DNA of 64,000 nucleotides from Streptomyces sp. XD-27 (GCF_030553055.1 NZ_CP130713.1:1240001-1304000), one strand, 5' to 3'; shown: positions 1 to 8,284, counted from the stretch's first letter. Notes: a model not told the origin generated them from the letters alone. Program-made: numbers and translations.

Positions 1-330
1 GGGCGACGGTGTGCCCGACCTCCAGCTCCCAGACCACCGTCAGTTCCTGCCCGAGCCGGTCCTCGTCCAGCGACTGCAGGCCGACCACATGCGTCAGGCC
101 CGGCGCCCCTCGTCAGCAGGGCTACGGGGAAGGCCCTGCTTCTGGATGTCGGACACTGCCCAGGTCGAGCCCCGGACCTTTACGACCTGACCCGGCTCTG
201 GGACCGGCGGAATGGCCGCCGTATTCGGGGTGCTGCTCGCCGATCCCTGCGGATACTCCGTCGCGGTCGCCACCTGGGCAGACTCCTTAACCAATACCGT
301 CACTGCCGGAGCGTAACCACCCAGGCACAT
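1..330 (-). pseudogene. DrmD-like SNF2 helicase, N-terminal fragment, frameshifted
   Basis: Leftward reading frame that starts near 330 and runs off the window edge. The translated motifs GQVVKVRGSTWAVSDIQ and, after a frame change, THVVGLQSLDEDRLGQELTV and VVWELEVG resemble, from memory, the N-terminal domain of DISARM-type DrmD SNF2 helicases. That domain lies ahead of the ATPase, which would be outside the window. The frame breaks near position 100, where restoring one C on the coding strand would rejoin the two halves. The true start is uncertain because several in-frame starts exist. DISARM is a phage-defence system, but no other DISARM gene is visible here, so the system-level role is inference. 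Confidence 0.5.
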
Positions 331-465
331 AGGGATAGCGTCAGGCCGCAGGGGTCACACAAGTACCAGTATCTCCGACCTGGCTACGGCCCGCTGCAAG
401 TCCTCAGGACTCACGGACACCGTGGTCAGCGGATTACGGAAGGGACATCTTGGCAGGGGCCAGTC

Positions 466-487
466 GGTGCGGGCTTCCGCCCGCACC
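466..487. terminator. short perfect hairpin in the 331-596 gap
   Basis: A 9-bp perfect inverted repeat (GGTGCGGGC / GCCCGCACC) with a 4-base loop and no clear T tract. It lies in the 266-base gap between the two divergent broken genes, in which I see no gene. It may be a terminator or a remnant. Confidence 0.35.
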
Positions 488-596
488 CTCGCGCGATCTC
501 GACCAGGACGCGCTTGGTCAAGGTCCCCTAGTGGAATAAATGCCTCCCTGACCTCGATTGTTACTTCCAGCGATCAAGGTGGGGTGGGGAGGGCTC

Positions 597-840
597 ATGA
601 GCAACCTGAAGGTCTTCAGGGTGAGAGGCGGGCAGGCGACGGAGGTGCCGGGGGCGTCCGTGAGGGTGGAGGTCGAGCTGCAGCGGCTGATCGAAGCCAA
701 CATGGAGGCGATGCTCGGCATCCGCTTCCTGGCGACTGAGTACGGCACCGGCCATCACGGAGACCGGATCGACTCCCTCGGGCTAGACGAGAACGGCACG
801 CCGGTCATCGTCGAATACAAGCGCAACCGCGACCAGGACC
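597..840 (+). pseudogene. NucS/DUF91-like endonuclease-domain gene, 3'-truncated
   Basis: The ATG at 597 follows a strong ribosome site (GGGGAGGG). The first 80 codons match the N-terminal part of the DUF5655/NucS-like family: MSNLKVFRVRGG at the start, then RIDSLGLDENGTPVIVEYKR, which carries the Asp and Glu-x-Lys residues of a PD-(D/E)XK-type site. Family members run to about 300 residues. Here the similarity stops just after the EYKR motif, near base 840, and the frame runs on into unrelated sequence belonging to the recombinase element. A second broken copy of the same family lies at 5688-6022 on the other strand. Loss of the C-terminal half makes activity unlikely. Confidence 0.65.
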
Positions 841-864
841 TGTTGACTGAACTAGTAGCGGAGT

Positions 865-893
865 TTCCGCAGGTCAGTGACCTGTTGGCGGAA
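865..893. promoter_or_regulatory. nested palindrome before first recombinase (core site or operator)
   Basis: AGGTCA-G-TGACCT (871-883) is enclosed by TTCCGC (865-870) and GCGGAA (888-893). It starts about 25 bases inside the left border and ends 17 bases before the recombinase ATG. The nine bases GACCTGTTG occur here (879-887) and at 837-845, at the border itself. Two inverted arms around a short centre are what a tyrosine recombinase core site or a dimeric operator would look like. Which of the two it is remains inference. Confidence 0.45.
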
Positions 894-910
894 GCGTCGT
901 TGAGTCGGCC

Positions 911-2122
911 ATGGAGGCATCGCGAGACCTGGCGGCCCTGTCCGTCCCTCTGGTCGGGGAACTGGTGGCCATGGATGATCCGTGGGAGCCCTACCGGCTC
1001 ATCGACCCCGCCGGGGAGCCGGTTGAAGGAGCGCGCGCATTCCTGCGGGACCTGCAAGGAGCCGGTCGCTCGGCGGCGACGGCCCGTTCCTACGGGATGG
1101 ACCTGCTGCGCTGGTTCCGTTTCCTCTGGGCTGTCAAGGTGCCGTGGGACCGAGCGAGCCGACTCGAGGCGAGGGACTTCTCGCGCTGGCTTCAAGTCGC
1201 CGGCCAGCCGAGGCGCCCGCACTGGCGACGCCCGAGCGAGGCGGGCCGGTGGGCCGCAGGTGGCAAGCCGTACGCACCATCGGTGCGAGCGCACAGTGAG
1301 ACAGTGCTGCGGAGTTTCTACGACTTCCACCGCGACATCGGCACCGGACCGGTCCTCAACCCGTTCCCGCTGGACCGAGCACGTCGCGGTCGGCGGGCCC
1401 ACGCCCACCACAACCCGATGGACCCGTCCCGCAACGAACGCACCGGGCTCTACCGGCCGAGAGTGCCCAAGCGGGTGCCCCGCAGCGTCCCCGACGAGGA
1501 GTTTAACGAGATCTTCGCCCGGCTCCCGTCGCACCGCGACCGGGCCCTGGTCGCCTTCTACATCTCCACCGGCGCGCGTGCCAGCGAACTGCTCAGCGCC
1601 TGGCAGGCCGGTACCGATCCGGGGCGTCAGCTGATCTCGGTGGTCCGCAAGGGCACCGGCGAGGTCCAAGAACTCCCCGCCTCGACCGATGCGTTCGTCT
1701 GGCTGCGGCTCTACCAGCTGGAGATGGACAACGCGATCCCGCGCGGGCGACGCCTGCCGCTGTGGTGGACCCTGCGTTCCCCATCGAGGCCGCTGACCTA
1801 CCACGCGGTTCATCGCATGTTCGAGCGGGCGAACGCCCAAGCGGGGACGTCCGCGACGCTGCACGCGCTGCGTCACACCGCCGCGTACCGGATGGCCGAG
1901 GACCCGAGCCTCCCCCTCACCGACGTCCAATTCGTCCTCGAACACGCTCAGTTGACCACGACACAGCTTTACCTCACGCCTCGCAAGGAAGTGGTGATCC
2001 GGCGGCTGCTGGCCCACCATGCTGAGCAGACACGGCAGGCAGCCGCCCGCATCGCTCCACCTCCGGCAGCCGACTACCGGCCGGAAAGCCTCGATGTGCT
2101 GTTCGGAACCGGTGCCCGATGA
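911..2122 (+). CDS. tyrosine recombinase, TnpA-like (403 aa)
   Basis: Site-specific recombinase of the phage-integrase family. The N-terminal SAM-like DNA-binding domain covers roughly residues 45-150. The catalytic domain shows the Arg in GARASELL, the H-x-x-R box in LHALRHTAAYRM, the second His in LEHAQLTTTQ and the Tyr nucleophile in LYLTPR near residue 354, so all key residues are present. The stop codon overlaps the ATG of the next recombinase gene (ATGA at 2119-2122), suggesting coupled translation. It probably acts with its larger partner to move the element. No strong ribosome site precedes the ATG at 911, and no better in-frame start exists upstream before a stop at 878. Confidence 0.85.
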   Translation: MEASRDLAALSVPLVGELVAMDDPWEPYRLIDPAGEPVEGARAFLRDLQGAGRSAATARSYGMDLLRWFRFLWAVKVPWDRASRLEARDFSRWLQVAGQPRRPHWRRPSEAGRWAAGGKPYAPSVRAHSETVLRSFYDFHRDIGTGPVLNPFPLDRARRGRRAHAHHNPMDPSRNERTGLYRPRVPKRVPRSVPDEEFNEIFARLPSHRDRALVAFYISTGARASELLSAWQAGTDPGRQLISVVRKGTGEVQELPASTDAFVWLRLYQLEMDNAIPRGRRLPLWWTLRSPSRPLTYHAVHRMFERANAQAGTSATLHALRHTAAYRMAEDPSLPLTDVQFVLEHAQLTTTQLYLTPRKEVVIRRLLAHHAEQTRQAAARIAPPPAADYRPESLDVLFGTGAR

Positions 2123-4600
2123 CCATCACCTCGTCGCCGAGCGCCAGCCGCCGCACACCGGCTGCTGGACTGGAGCCTCAATTCACCTGCGCGATGGTCG
2201 CCCGGCAGCGCTTCCCCGCCCGCAGTGTTCCCAACAACTGGCCGGGCACCGAGCGCTCCCGCGCCGAGGCGGCCCGGCTGCTGTCCCGGCCGCCCTACAC
2301 GCTGGAGAACGCCGGCAGCGAACTGCACCACAAGCACGGCATCGTCATGGTGCTGGACTGGCTGGAAGATCAGCCCGGGCAGACTTGGCAGGAGCGGTGG
2401 AAGGCCAGCGGCATCGAGCAGGCCGGTGCCGCCTGGCGGCCGGTGATCAAGCAATGGCTTCACGAGCGCGGCCTGAGGGCAGACTGGCGCATGCCGGTGG
2501 TGGGCCGGGCCCTGACGACGCTGATCAGTGCTGAGCTGCTGCGGCCTTCGGTGGACTGGCTGGCCGCCGGGGCCAGCCGCCAAGGAGTGCTGGTCCGCTC
2601 CATGGCACACAGCCGAGACCCAGACGGATTTGAGCGCTTGCGAGAGCTGGGTGCTCAAGCTCACGGCGTGCGGCCGGGCGCCGTCACTACAACGCTCTGC
2701 CGCAGCGCCCTCATCCTCGCGGCGAAGGGCGGCACGATCGCCGACATCATCATCGGGGACGTCCTGGAACTTCTTGAGACCCAAGCCGTGGTGCTCAAGC
2801 GGGCGATGGCGGGGACCGAGGTGTTCTACCGCCTGCTTCACCAGTTCGGAGCCCTCGGAGAGGATGCCCCGCGGAATCTGCGCGAGGTCCGCAACCTGGG
2901 ACAACGGACCCCGGAAGAACTGATCGACCGCTATGGCCTGCGCTGCCGTGCTGTCCGTGACCTCCTGGTGGACTATCTCCGTGAACGTCAGCCCGCGCTG
3001 GACTACAACAGCTTGAAGTCCCTCTCCTACCACCTCGGCAAACGCTTCTGGCAGGACATCGAGCACCACCACCCCGACGCCGACAGCCTCCGCCTCGCCC
3101 CGGACGTCATCGGGCAGTGGAAGCAGAGGACCCGCACCAAGGACAAGACCGTCACCACCCCCGACGGCCGCCGCACGAGCACCAAGGTCGAGAGGCTCAA
3201 CCACCGGGACACGCTCACCCAGGTGCGGGCCTTCTACCTCGATCTCGCCCAGTGGGCCCTGGAAGACCCCGGCCGCTGGGGCCCTTGGGTGGCACCGAGC
3301 CCGGTGAGGGCTGACGAGTTGGAGAACCGCAAAATACAACGACGGCGCAGAGCCAGGATGGACGCCCCGCACCCGCGAGCGCCTGCCTGTCCTGCCCATC
3401 CTCGTCCGCTCGGTCGACCAGCGCCGCAGGGACGCCGCCGCGGTAGTGGAAGCAGCCCGCCATGCCGACCCCGGCGAGGAATTCACCGCTGCCGGTCAGC
3501 AACTCGTACGCGCCGTGGTCCCGCACGGAACGGCCGGCCGGATCTGGGCCGAGGACCCACACACCGGAAAACGCCGCGATCTGGGACTCGAGGACGAGCG
3601 CGCCTTCTGGACCTGGGCGGTGGTCGAGGTCCTGCGGGCCACCGGCATCCGCATCGAGGAGCTGCTGGAACTCAGCCACCACAGCCTGGTCCAATACCGG
3701 CTGCCCACGACCGGTGAACTTGTCCCCCTTCTGCAGATCGTTCCGTCCAAAACGGACACCGAGCGGCTCCTGCTGGTCAGCCCCGAGCTCGCCGACGTCC
3801 TCAGCGCGATCATCTGCCGAGTCCGGAACACCACCGGCGCCGTTCCCCTGGTCCCCTCCTACGACCGCGGCGAATGCGTGTGGCAGGAGCCCGCCCCACT
3901 GCTGTTCCAACGGCGCATCTGCGGCGAGGACCGGGCGTTCACCGACGAAACCGTCCGCACCATGCTGGACCAGGCGCTCATCGACACCGGTCTGACCGAC
4001 GCCGCCGGCGCCCCGCTCCGTTACACACCACACGACTTCCGACGGCTGTTCATCACCGATGCTGTCCTCAACGGGCTGCCGCCGCACATCGCCCAGGTGA
4101 TCGCCGGGCACCAGGACATCAACGTGACTCTCGGCTACAAGGCTGTCTACCCCGAGGAGGCGATCCAGGCACACATGGCCTTCCTAGCCCGCCGCCGGTC
4201 CCTCCGCCCAAGCGAGGAATACCGCGTGCCCACCGATGATGAATGGCAGGAGTTCCTCGGCCACTTCGAGCGACGCAAGGTCTCCATCGGTGCATGCGGC
4301 CGCGCTTTCGGCACGCCCTGCATCCACGAACACGCTTGCGTCCGCTGTCCGATGCTCTGGCCCGACCCGGCCCAGCGTGACCTACTCGTCGAGATCCGAG
4401 ACAACCTCCTCGCCCGTATCGCCGAAGCCGACCGTGAAGGATGGCTCGGGGAAGTCGAAGGACTTCGTATTAGTCTCGCCGGGGCCGAGGACAAGCTCGC
4501 CCAACTCAACAGGCGGTGCGCAACCGGCATTGGTGTCGACCTTGGCATGCCACCCTTCGCGAAGACCACGGCTCGTACCACTCCAGGAGACCGCTCTTGA
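2119..4600 (+). pseudogene. large tyrosine recombinase, TnpB-like, frameshifted
   Basis: The first frame (from ATG 2119) gives about 400 residues of a DNA-binding N-terminal region. Coding then continues in the next frame to 4600. The switch lies in the AAAA run at 3331-3334: dropping one A rejoins the frames (ENRK then YNDGAEPGWTP), giving about 826 residues. The second part has the catalytic Arg in TGIRIEELLEL, the box HDFRRLFITD, then GHQDINVTLGYKAVYPEE with the probable Tyr. It is followed by a Cys/His cluster (CGRAFGTPCIHEHACVRC) that may bind zinc. The gene is either inactive or affected by a homopolymer read error. It overlaps the genes on both sides by 4 bases. Confidence 0.75.
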
Positions 4601-5705
4601 TCGTTCTCGATACGAATCAGCTTGAACATGTGGCGTTCCCGCACGGCGCTGTGCTGGGCATGCTTCGCAAAATTGCTGAGCTACAGCAACAAAGCTTGGC
4701 GATTCCGGAGATGGTCGTGGTGGAGCATGTCGCTCACTACCGACACCGAGTGGAGCAGGCTCTCACAACGGCTCGCAAGGCACTTGCCACCCTCGATAAG
4801 GCATTCGACCAAGACCTGTTGTCCCACCCCTTGAGAGGCTTTCCGCAGATGCAGCCGCCGCAAAACAGCAGGCCGCCCTCGGTAAGAGTTTCAAGATCTT
4901 GCCAACTCCTTCCGGAGCCGCTGAGGAAGCTCTACGCCGAGAAGCAAACAGGATCGCGCCGGCCGAACAAGTCTGGGAGGTCGGTAACGGGAAACCGATG
5001 AAGGCCCGTGGTGCCAGGGACGTCACAATCTGGCTCACACTCCTGGAATGCGCACGCTCGACTGATGCCCCAGTGTGGTTCGTCTCGCAAGATGGAGATT
5101 TTGGCAAGGATGACTTCCACGCCGTGCTGCGCGAGGAGGCGGAGCGAGAGTTGGGCAGCGGCGCGGGGAGGCTGAGGTTGTTGCACGGTGGAATCGATCA
5201 GCTTCTGCGCGAACTTGCCGAACGGACGCAGAAGCCAGCAGAGCTGGCCAGAATGCTCAAGGGGCCGGTTGTCGTCTACGCCGTGCATATTGCACTCACG
5301 GAAGCGGATGTCTTTGCCCGCCTGTTGCCCCGGATCCCTAGGGATCCCAATTACACCGCTATTCCCTATGGCTCGGTGGCCCTAGGCTCTCATGACGTGA
5401 AAAGGACCGAGACCTATAAGGTCGGAGACCGCCTCTGGGTCAGCGCACAACTCAGATGGCAGGCGGCCGCAAATTTCGAACGCTTCATGCAGCCTTCAGC
5501 TCCAAAATCTCTCACTCCAGGTATTGAATTCAGCTTCGATGCCACGGTCCTCCTTGAGATCGAAAACGGTGAGCCGAGATCAGCCGAGGTCGTGTCATTG
5601 GGGCCGCTCACTGTCCTTGCGGTCACGGATGGCTTGGACGATCGAAACGGCCCCTGGGCATCGGCGACCTGGTGGGTTCCCCGACGGTTAGGCGAAGCCT
5701 CGTAG
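4597..5705 (+). pseudogene. PIN-domain (DUF4935-like) nuclease, frameshifted
   Basis: The TTG start at 4597 follows AGGAGA and overlaps the recombinase stop (TTGA). The N-terminus LIVLDTNQLEH supplies the first PIN Asp, PEMVVVEH an acidic residue, ARDVTIWLTLLE and FVSQDGDFG the remaining Asp residues. PIN proteins of this type are usually metal-dependent RNases, often toxins. The frame breaks at the C run 4827-4830, where one added C rejoins SHP to LERLSADAAAAKQQ. The repaired protein would be about 369 residues. A C-terminal region of about 150 residues (from about LKGPVVVYAVHIAL) has no function I recognise. The last 18 bases overlap the NucS-like remnant on the opposite strand. Confidence 0.65.
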
Positions 5706-6022
5706 CCGAACCCGGCTCCACGGCGTCTTCACCCAAGGGTCTTCACGGATGAGAGACGGGAAGCTCGGTTCAGAGAAAACGCCTGCGTCGGTACTCCGCT
5801 TGTGCTCGACGATCACCGGAGCGCCGTTCTCGTCGATGCCCAGCGAATCGATCCGGCCCCCGTGGACGGGCCCCGTGCTGTACTCGCTCGCCAGAAGCGC
5901 ACCCCGAGCATCGTCTCCATATTTGTCTCGATGAGGTCCTGCACATCTGCCTCGACCTCGGCAAGACGCGGCGCGACTTCGGTCACGCCGCTTTCCGTGT
6001 TGAACAGCTTCAGGCCCGACAC
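5688..6022 (-). pseudogene. second NucS/DUF91-like gene remnant, truncated and frameshifted
   Basis: Leftward gene with a probable GTG start at 6022 behind GGGGAGGG. It begins VSGLKLFNTESGVTEVAP, passes through METMLGVRF, then changes frame near 5893, where one C is missing, and continues ASEYSTGPVHGGRIDSLGID and APVIVEHKRSTDAGV. Similarity to the family ends at the GTT at 5778-5780, a few codons after the catalytic-type EHKR motif, and 29 unrelated codons lead to a stop. It is a paralog of the remnant at 597-840, not an identical copy, and lies in inverted orientation on the other side of the recombinase element. Confidence 0.65.
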
Positions 6023-6110
6023 CTTTCCCTCCCCGATCTTGATGCCGGAGGAAAACGCCACAGCCCATCAGGATTATTTCCCGACCCGGCGACGGCCTCT
6101 ACAAACCGGC

Positions 6111-6135
6111 GGCTGCTCCTCCGCCAGGAGCAGCC
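6111..6135. terminator. 10-bp perfect hairpin
   Basis: GGCTGCTCCT and AGGAGCAGCC are separated by ccgcc. It lies between the NucS-like remnant (leftward) and the short recombinase-like gene (rightward), so it sits in a promoter region rather than after a gene. It could be a relic terminator or a regulatory hairpin. Confidence 0.4.
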
Positions 6136-6203
6136 ACAGTGCACCTGCCGCTGACTTACGCACACCCCGTGCATACGTTGCGAGTCACCGTCCAGAGGGA
6201 GCC

Positions 6204-6737
6204 ATGCCACTCGCCACCACTCAGCAGTGCGCCGCCGCCTGGAACGTCAGCCCCTCATACGCGCGCCGCCTCCTCGCCTCGCTGGAGGCAGTAGACCGCG
6301 ACCTGGAAACTGGAGCCCTCTTGTACGACAAGACCGAACCCGAGGAAGCCCGAAACAACCGCCCGGGCCGAGGACACCGGACGGACCTCGCCAGCGGTGA
6401 GGCACTGTCTTCGGCTCAGGAGCTCGCAGCGTTCACGAGCAACGAGAACATCCCAGCACATCTCCGCGCGCTCGCACTCCTCCTCTGGGAGAACGAACTG
6501 CGCCTCGACGACGCCCTCGCCCTCAACGTCGAAGACGTCACCGTCGACCGCCGCGAACAGGAGCTCCCCGAAGCCACAAAGGGCCGGCGCCGCACAGTGC
6601 CCTTGAGTGAGCAGGCAGCGACGCTACTCCGAGAGGTCATGGGCGAGCGCGAACACGGGCCAGTCTTCGCGCTCCCCTCCGGTCGGCGACCGGGCCGCGA
6701 AACCATCGCCGCCCAGCTGCGGCAGAGCACCCAGTAA
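6204..6737 (+). CDS. short recombinase-like protein lacking the catalytic C-terminus (177 aa)
   Basis: The ATG at 6204 follows AGAGGGAG. The first 45 residues (TTQQCAAAWNVSPSYARRLL) look like a helix-turn-helix. The rest, from SSAQELAAFTSNENIPAHLR through LRLDDALALNVEDVTVDRRE and RRRTVPLSEQAATLLREVMG, follows the pattern of the first half of a tyrosine-recombinase catalytic domain. The H-x-x-R box and Tyr nucleophile are absent because the protein stops first, and the usual catalytic Arg position reads as Leu-Asp (RLDDAL). It cannot cleave DNA as known recombinases do; a regulatory or DNA-binding role is possible. A strong terminator follows. Confidence 0.6.
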   Translation: MPLATTQQCAAAWNVSPSYARRLLASLEAVDRDLETGALLYDKTEPEEARNNRPGRGHRTDLASGEALSSAQELAAFTSNENIPAHLRALALLLWENELRLDDALALNVEDVTVDRREQELPEATKGRRRTVPLSEQAATLLREVMGEREHGPVFALPSGRRPGRETIAAQLRQSTQ

Positions 6738-6812
6738 GGCCCTCAGGCCATCCGCCGCGGCGGATTCCACGCCCGGGACGCAGGTAGCCGCAGAGGGGCC
6801 CGCTAAAGCGCA

Positions 6813-6861
6813 ACGGAGCCGCCCGCTGTCCCGAATCGCTCGGGACAGCGGGCGGCTCCGT
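6813..6861. terminator. 22-bp perfect stem terminator
   Basis: Perfect inverted repeat (6813-6834 and 6840-6861) with a 5-base loop, beginning ACGGAGCC and ending GGCTCCGT. It lies 75 bases after the short recombinase-like gene and 185 bases beyond the end of the DciA remnant, so it could stop transcription from both sides. I see no gene in 6862-7045. Confidence 0.75.
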
Positions 6862-7045
6862 CTATGCCTGACGACTCGCCAGAACAAGCGTCGAGCGTGC
6901 GTCAAACGAGCGTCATCTCAGCGTCAAGATATCGCCCGTAACGCACATAACGCGCACCACAAGCGCATCCGCGACTCTGCCCCTTCGCCGAGGGTGGGAC
7001 TGCCAGCCCTCAGGGGACAACTCTTCACAGTCAACTTGAGTGCAC

Positions 7046-7556
7046 TCACCTCAGGGTCGCGAGTCGGCAAAGAGGCGACATAGTCTCCTTCGGCTCCTGC
7101 CCGCCTGCTGCCCTCCGCCCCGCCATGGCCTCGCTCACGGCGATCCCTCTGGATCTAGCCCAGAGGGAGCCGACATTACCTGTAATCGCCACTCGGATCC
7201 TGCGGACCGCGCCGGTGCCGGCCACCTCCTTCGCCGCGGCGACGATCCAGGCGCTTATCAGCCGGAACTGCGTGGCGTACGCGGGAGTCCGACCGAAGGT
7301 CCAGCACCGTGCCGCCAGGAGCCCCCAGGCACGGTCGACCATCAAGGCCCTGGAGCACGGCGGCGAACGCCTGCGGGTCCCGGCCGTCGCGCCGTACGCC
7401 CCGATCACGGCGATGGCGCGGCGGGCGGGCTTCGGGTGGCGCCGCGCTCCTTCGCCGCTTCGCGGGCGGTGCGAAGCGCGACTTAGGCCAGGTCGACGCC
7501 GGACAGCTCCGGCCATCCCCGGCCGACCGCTCGATGGGGGTGCTTGCCTCGGTCAT
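7046..7556 (-). pseudogene. plasmid-type DciA (DUF721) paralog, multiply broken
   Basis: Leftward remnant whose pieces lie in three frames with strong G/C third-position bias. From the start: ELSGVDLA, an in-frame TAA, then VALRTAREAAKERGATR; then DGRDPQAFAAVLQGL; then MVDRAWGLLAA; then AYATQFRLISAWIVAAAKEV and AGTGAVRRIRV. These match, in order, the DUF721/DciA-like proteins encoded by actinobacterial plasmids and integrative elements, whose chromosomal relatives help load the replicative helicase. The tail KETMSPLCRL also fits the plasmid-type C-terminal pattern. With one stop and at least two frame changes the gene is dead. It suggests that a replicating plasmid or integrative element contributed DNA here. 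Confidence 0.7.
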
Positions 7557-7576
7557 CCCGGCCTCCTACCGGCGTC

Positions 7577-7821
7577 CGTAGGTCATCAGCGAGCTGCGGG
7601 CGCCGCTGGAGCTGAAGGGCGCGCCGCACCGGGCCGGAGCCATAGATGCGCTCCGCCCTGTCGCGGCCCATGGAGTCGACGCGGGGGCCTCCCAGTCGCC
7701 GTCGAACCGGCTAGGTGCGGGCACGGACCTGCTGGATGCGGTGACGGCGGGCGGCCACCTCCTGGGCCCCGCGCCAGCCCTCCACCGCCGCGGCCCGCTT
7801 GACCGGGGTCGGGCGGCACAC
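7577..7821 (-). pseudogene. unrecognised broken small gene upstream of the DciA remnant
   Basis: From a GTG at 7821 the leftward frame reads 36 codons (containing VEGWRGAQEVAARRHRIQQV) with strong G/C third positions, then a TAG at 7711. Similar codon bias continues in another frame as RDRAERIYGSGPVRRALQLQ up to the DciA remnant. This looks like one former gene with a stop or indel. I do not recognise the family. Together with the DciA remnant it may have formed an operon whose promoter lies at the palindrome 7839-7860. Confidence 0.4.
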
Positions 7822-7838
7822 TTCAGACGCAAACCACA

Positions 7839-7860
7839 AATCGCGCACCTTACGCGATTC
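7839..7860. promoter_or_regulatory. palindromic operator/promoter, copy 1
   Basis: On the minus strand this reads ATCGCG-TAAGGTG-CGCGAT, with TAAGGT fitting a TAnnnT -10 hexamer. It lies just upstream of the broken small gene at 7821. Almost the same 20 bases, with the TAAGGT core on the opposite strand, occur at 8285-8304, so one regulator probably bound both. Confidence 0.5.
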
Positions 7861-7906
7861 ACCATTGAATGTTATCCATTCGTGACCCTATGCAGCGGAA
7901 GCGGCA

Positions 7907-7938
7907 CTGCGCCCCCGGCGGCAAAGCCGGGGGCGCAG
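7907..7938. terminator. 13-bp perfect hairpin after the Phd-like gene
   Basis: CTGCGCCCCCGGC and GCCGGGGGCGCAG around a GGCAAA loop, 12 bases beyond the stop of the leftward Phd-like gene. A typical G/C-rich Streptomyces terminator. Confidence 0.7.
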
Positions 7939-7949
7939 TTGAAGACGGG

Positions 7950-8284
7950 TCAGACGCTGAATCGCTCGGCCGGGACAGCGGCCACAATCGGCCTTCCGCG
8001 CTTCACCAGGAGCGCAGCGCACCGCAGTTCGCGCACGTCCTGAATGATCGTCCCCATGGCGTGCTTTGCCTGGGTCAGGGTGTACCGCTGCTCTCCGCCG
8101 GGCAGGGGCCGCTCTCGATCACGGACTCCGCGTATTGGGTCGCGCTGACGATGATCACAGCGGGTCGGCCGTTGCGGCTGACGTGCTGGGGGCGCCCCTC
8201 GCTCGCGGCCCGAATCCGCTCGGGGAAGGCGCGGTTCAGGTCCGTGGCGGTGATCTGGTCGCCGACGGGAGGCGTCGCATTCAT
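7950..8284 (-). pseudogene. tandem Phd/YefM-type antitoxin, frameshifted, no toxin seen
   Basis: The ATG at 8284 opens a frame with the Phd/YefM pattern: TATDLNRAFPERIRAASEG then VSRNGRPAVIIVSATQYAE. The frame stops at 8075. In the neighbouring frame coding continues with TLTQAKHAMGTIIQDVREL and LLVKRGRPIVAAVPAERFSV, which is a second Phd-like repeat. The switch lies near 8105-8125. The repaired protein would be about 110 residues and so a double antitoxin. Phd proteins bind their own promoter and neutralise a toxin encoded next to them, but no Doc, RelE or PIN toxin lies immediately beside it. The ATG sits 6 bases from a TACCTT -10-like hexamer, suggesting a leaderless mRNA. Confidence 0.6.

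Larger units (their letters stand above)
840..5777 (+). mobile_element. two-recombinase, Tn554-like element with PIN-domain cargo
   Basis: Three rightward genes overlap at their stop/start codons: tyrosine recombinase (911-2122), larger tyrosine recombinase (2119-4600) and PIN protein (4597-5705). Two overlapping recombinases of about 400 and 800 residues resemble the TnpA/TnpB arrangement of Tn554-like elements, but the third gene is a PIN nuclease rather than the usual small TnpC. The borders are set by where both flanking NucS-like genes lose similarity, about 840 on the left and 5777/5778 on the right. A CTGAAC hexamer sits close inside each border in inverted orientation (847-852 and 5768-5773), which may be chance. 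No longer terminal repeat was found. Confidence 0.55.

Noticed and set aside
2119..4600. Programmed frameshift in the large recombinase
   Set aside because: The switch is at a plain A4 run without a typical slippery heptamer or following structure that I can see, and many neighbouring genes have random indels.
4597..8284. PIN protein and Phd-like antitoxin as one toxin-antitoxin pair
   Set aside because: They are about 2.2 kb apart on opposite strands with several remnants in between, and PIN toxins are not usually paired over such distances.
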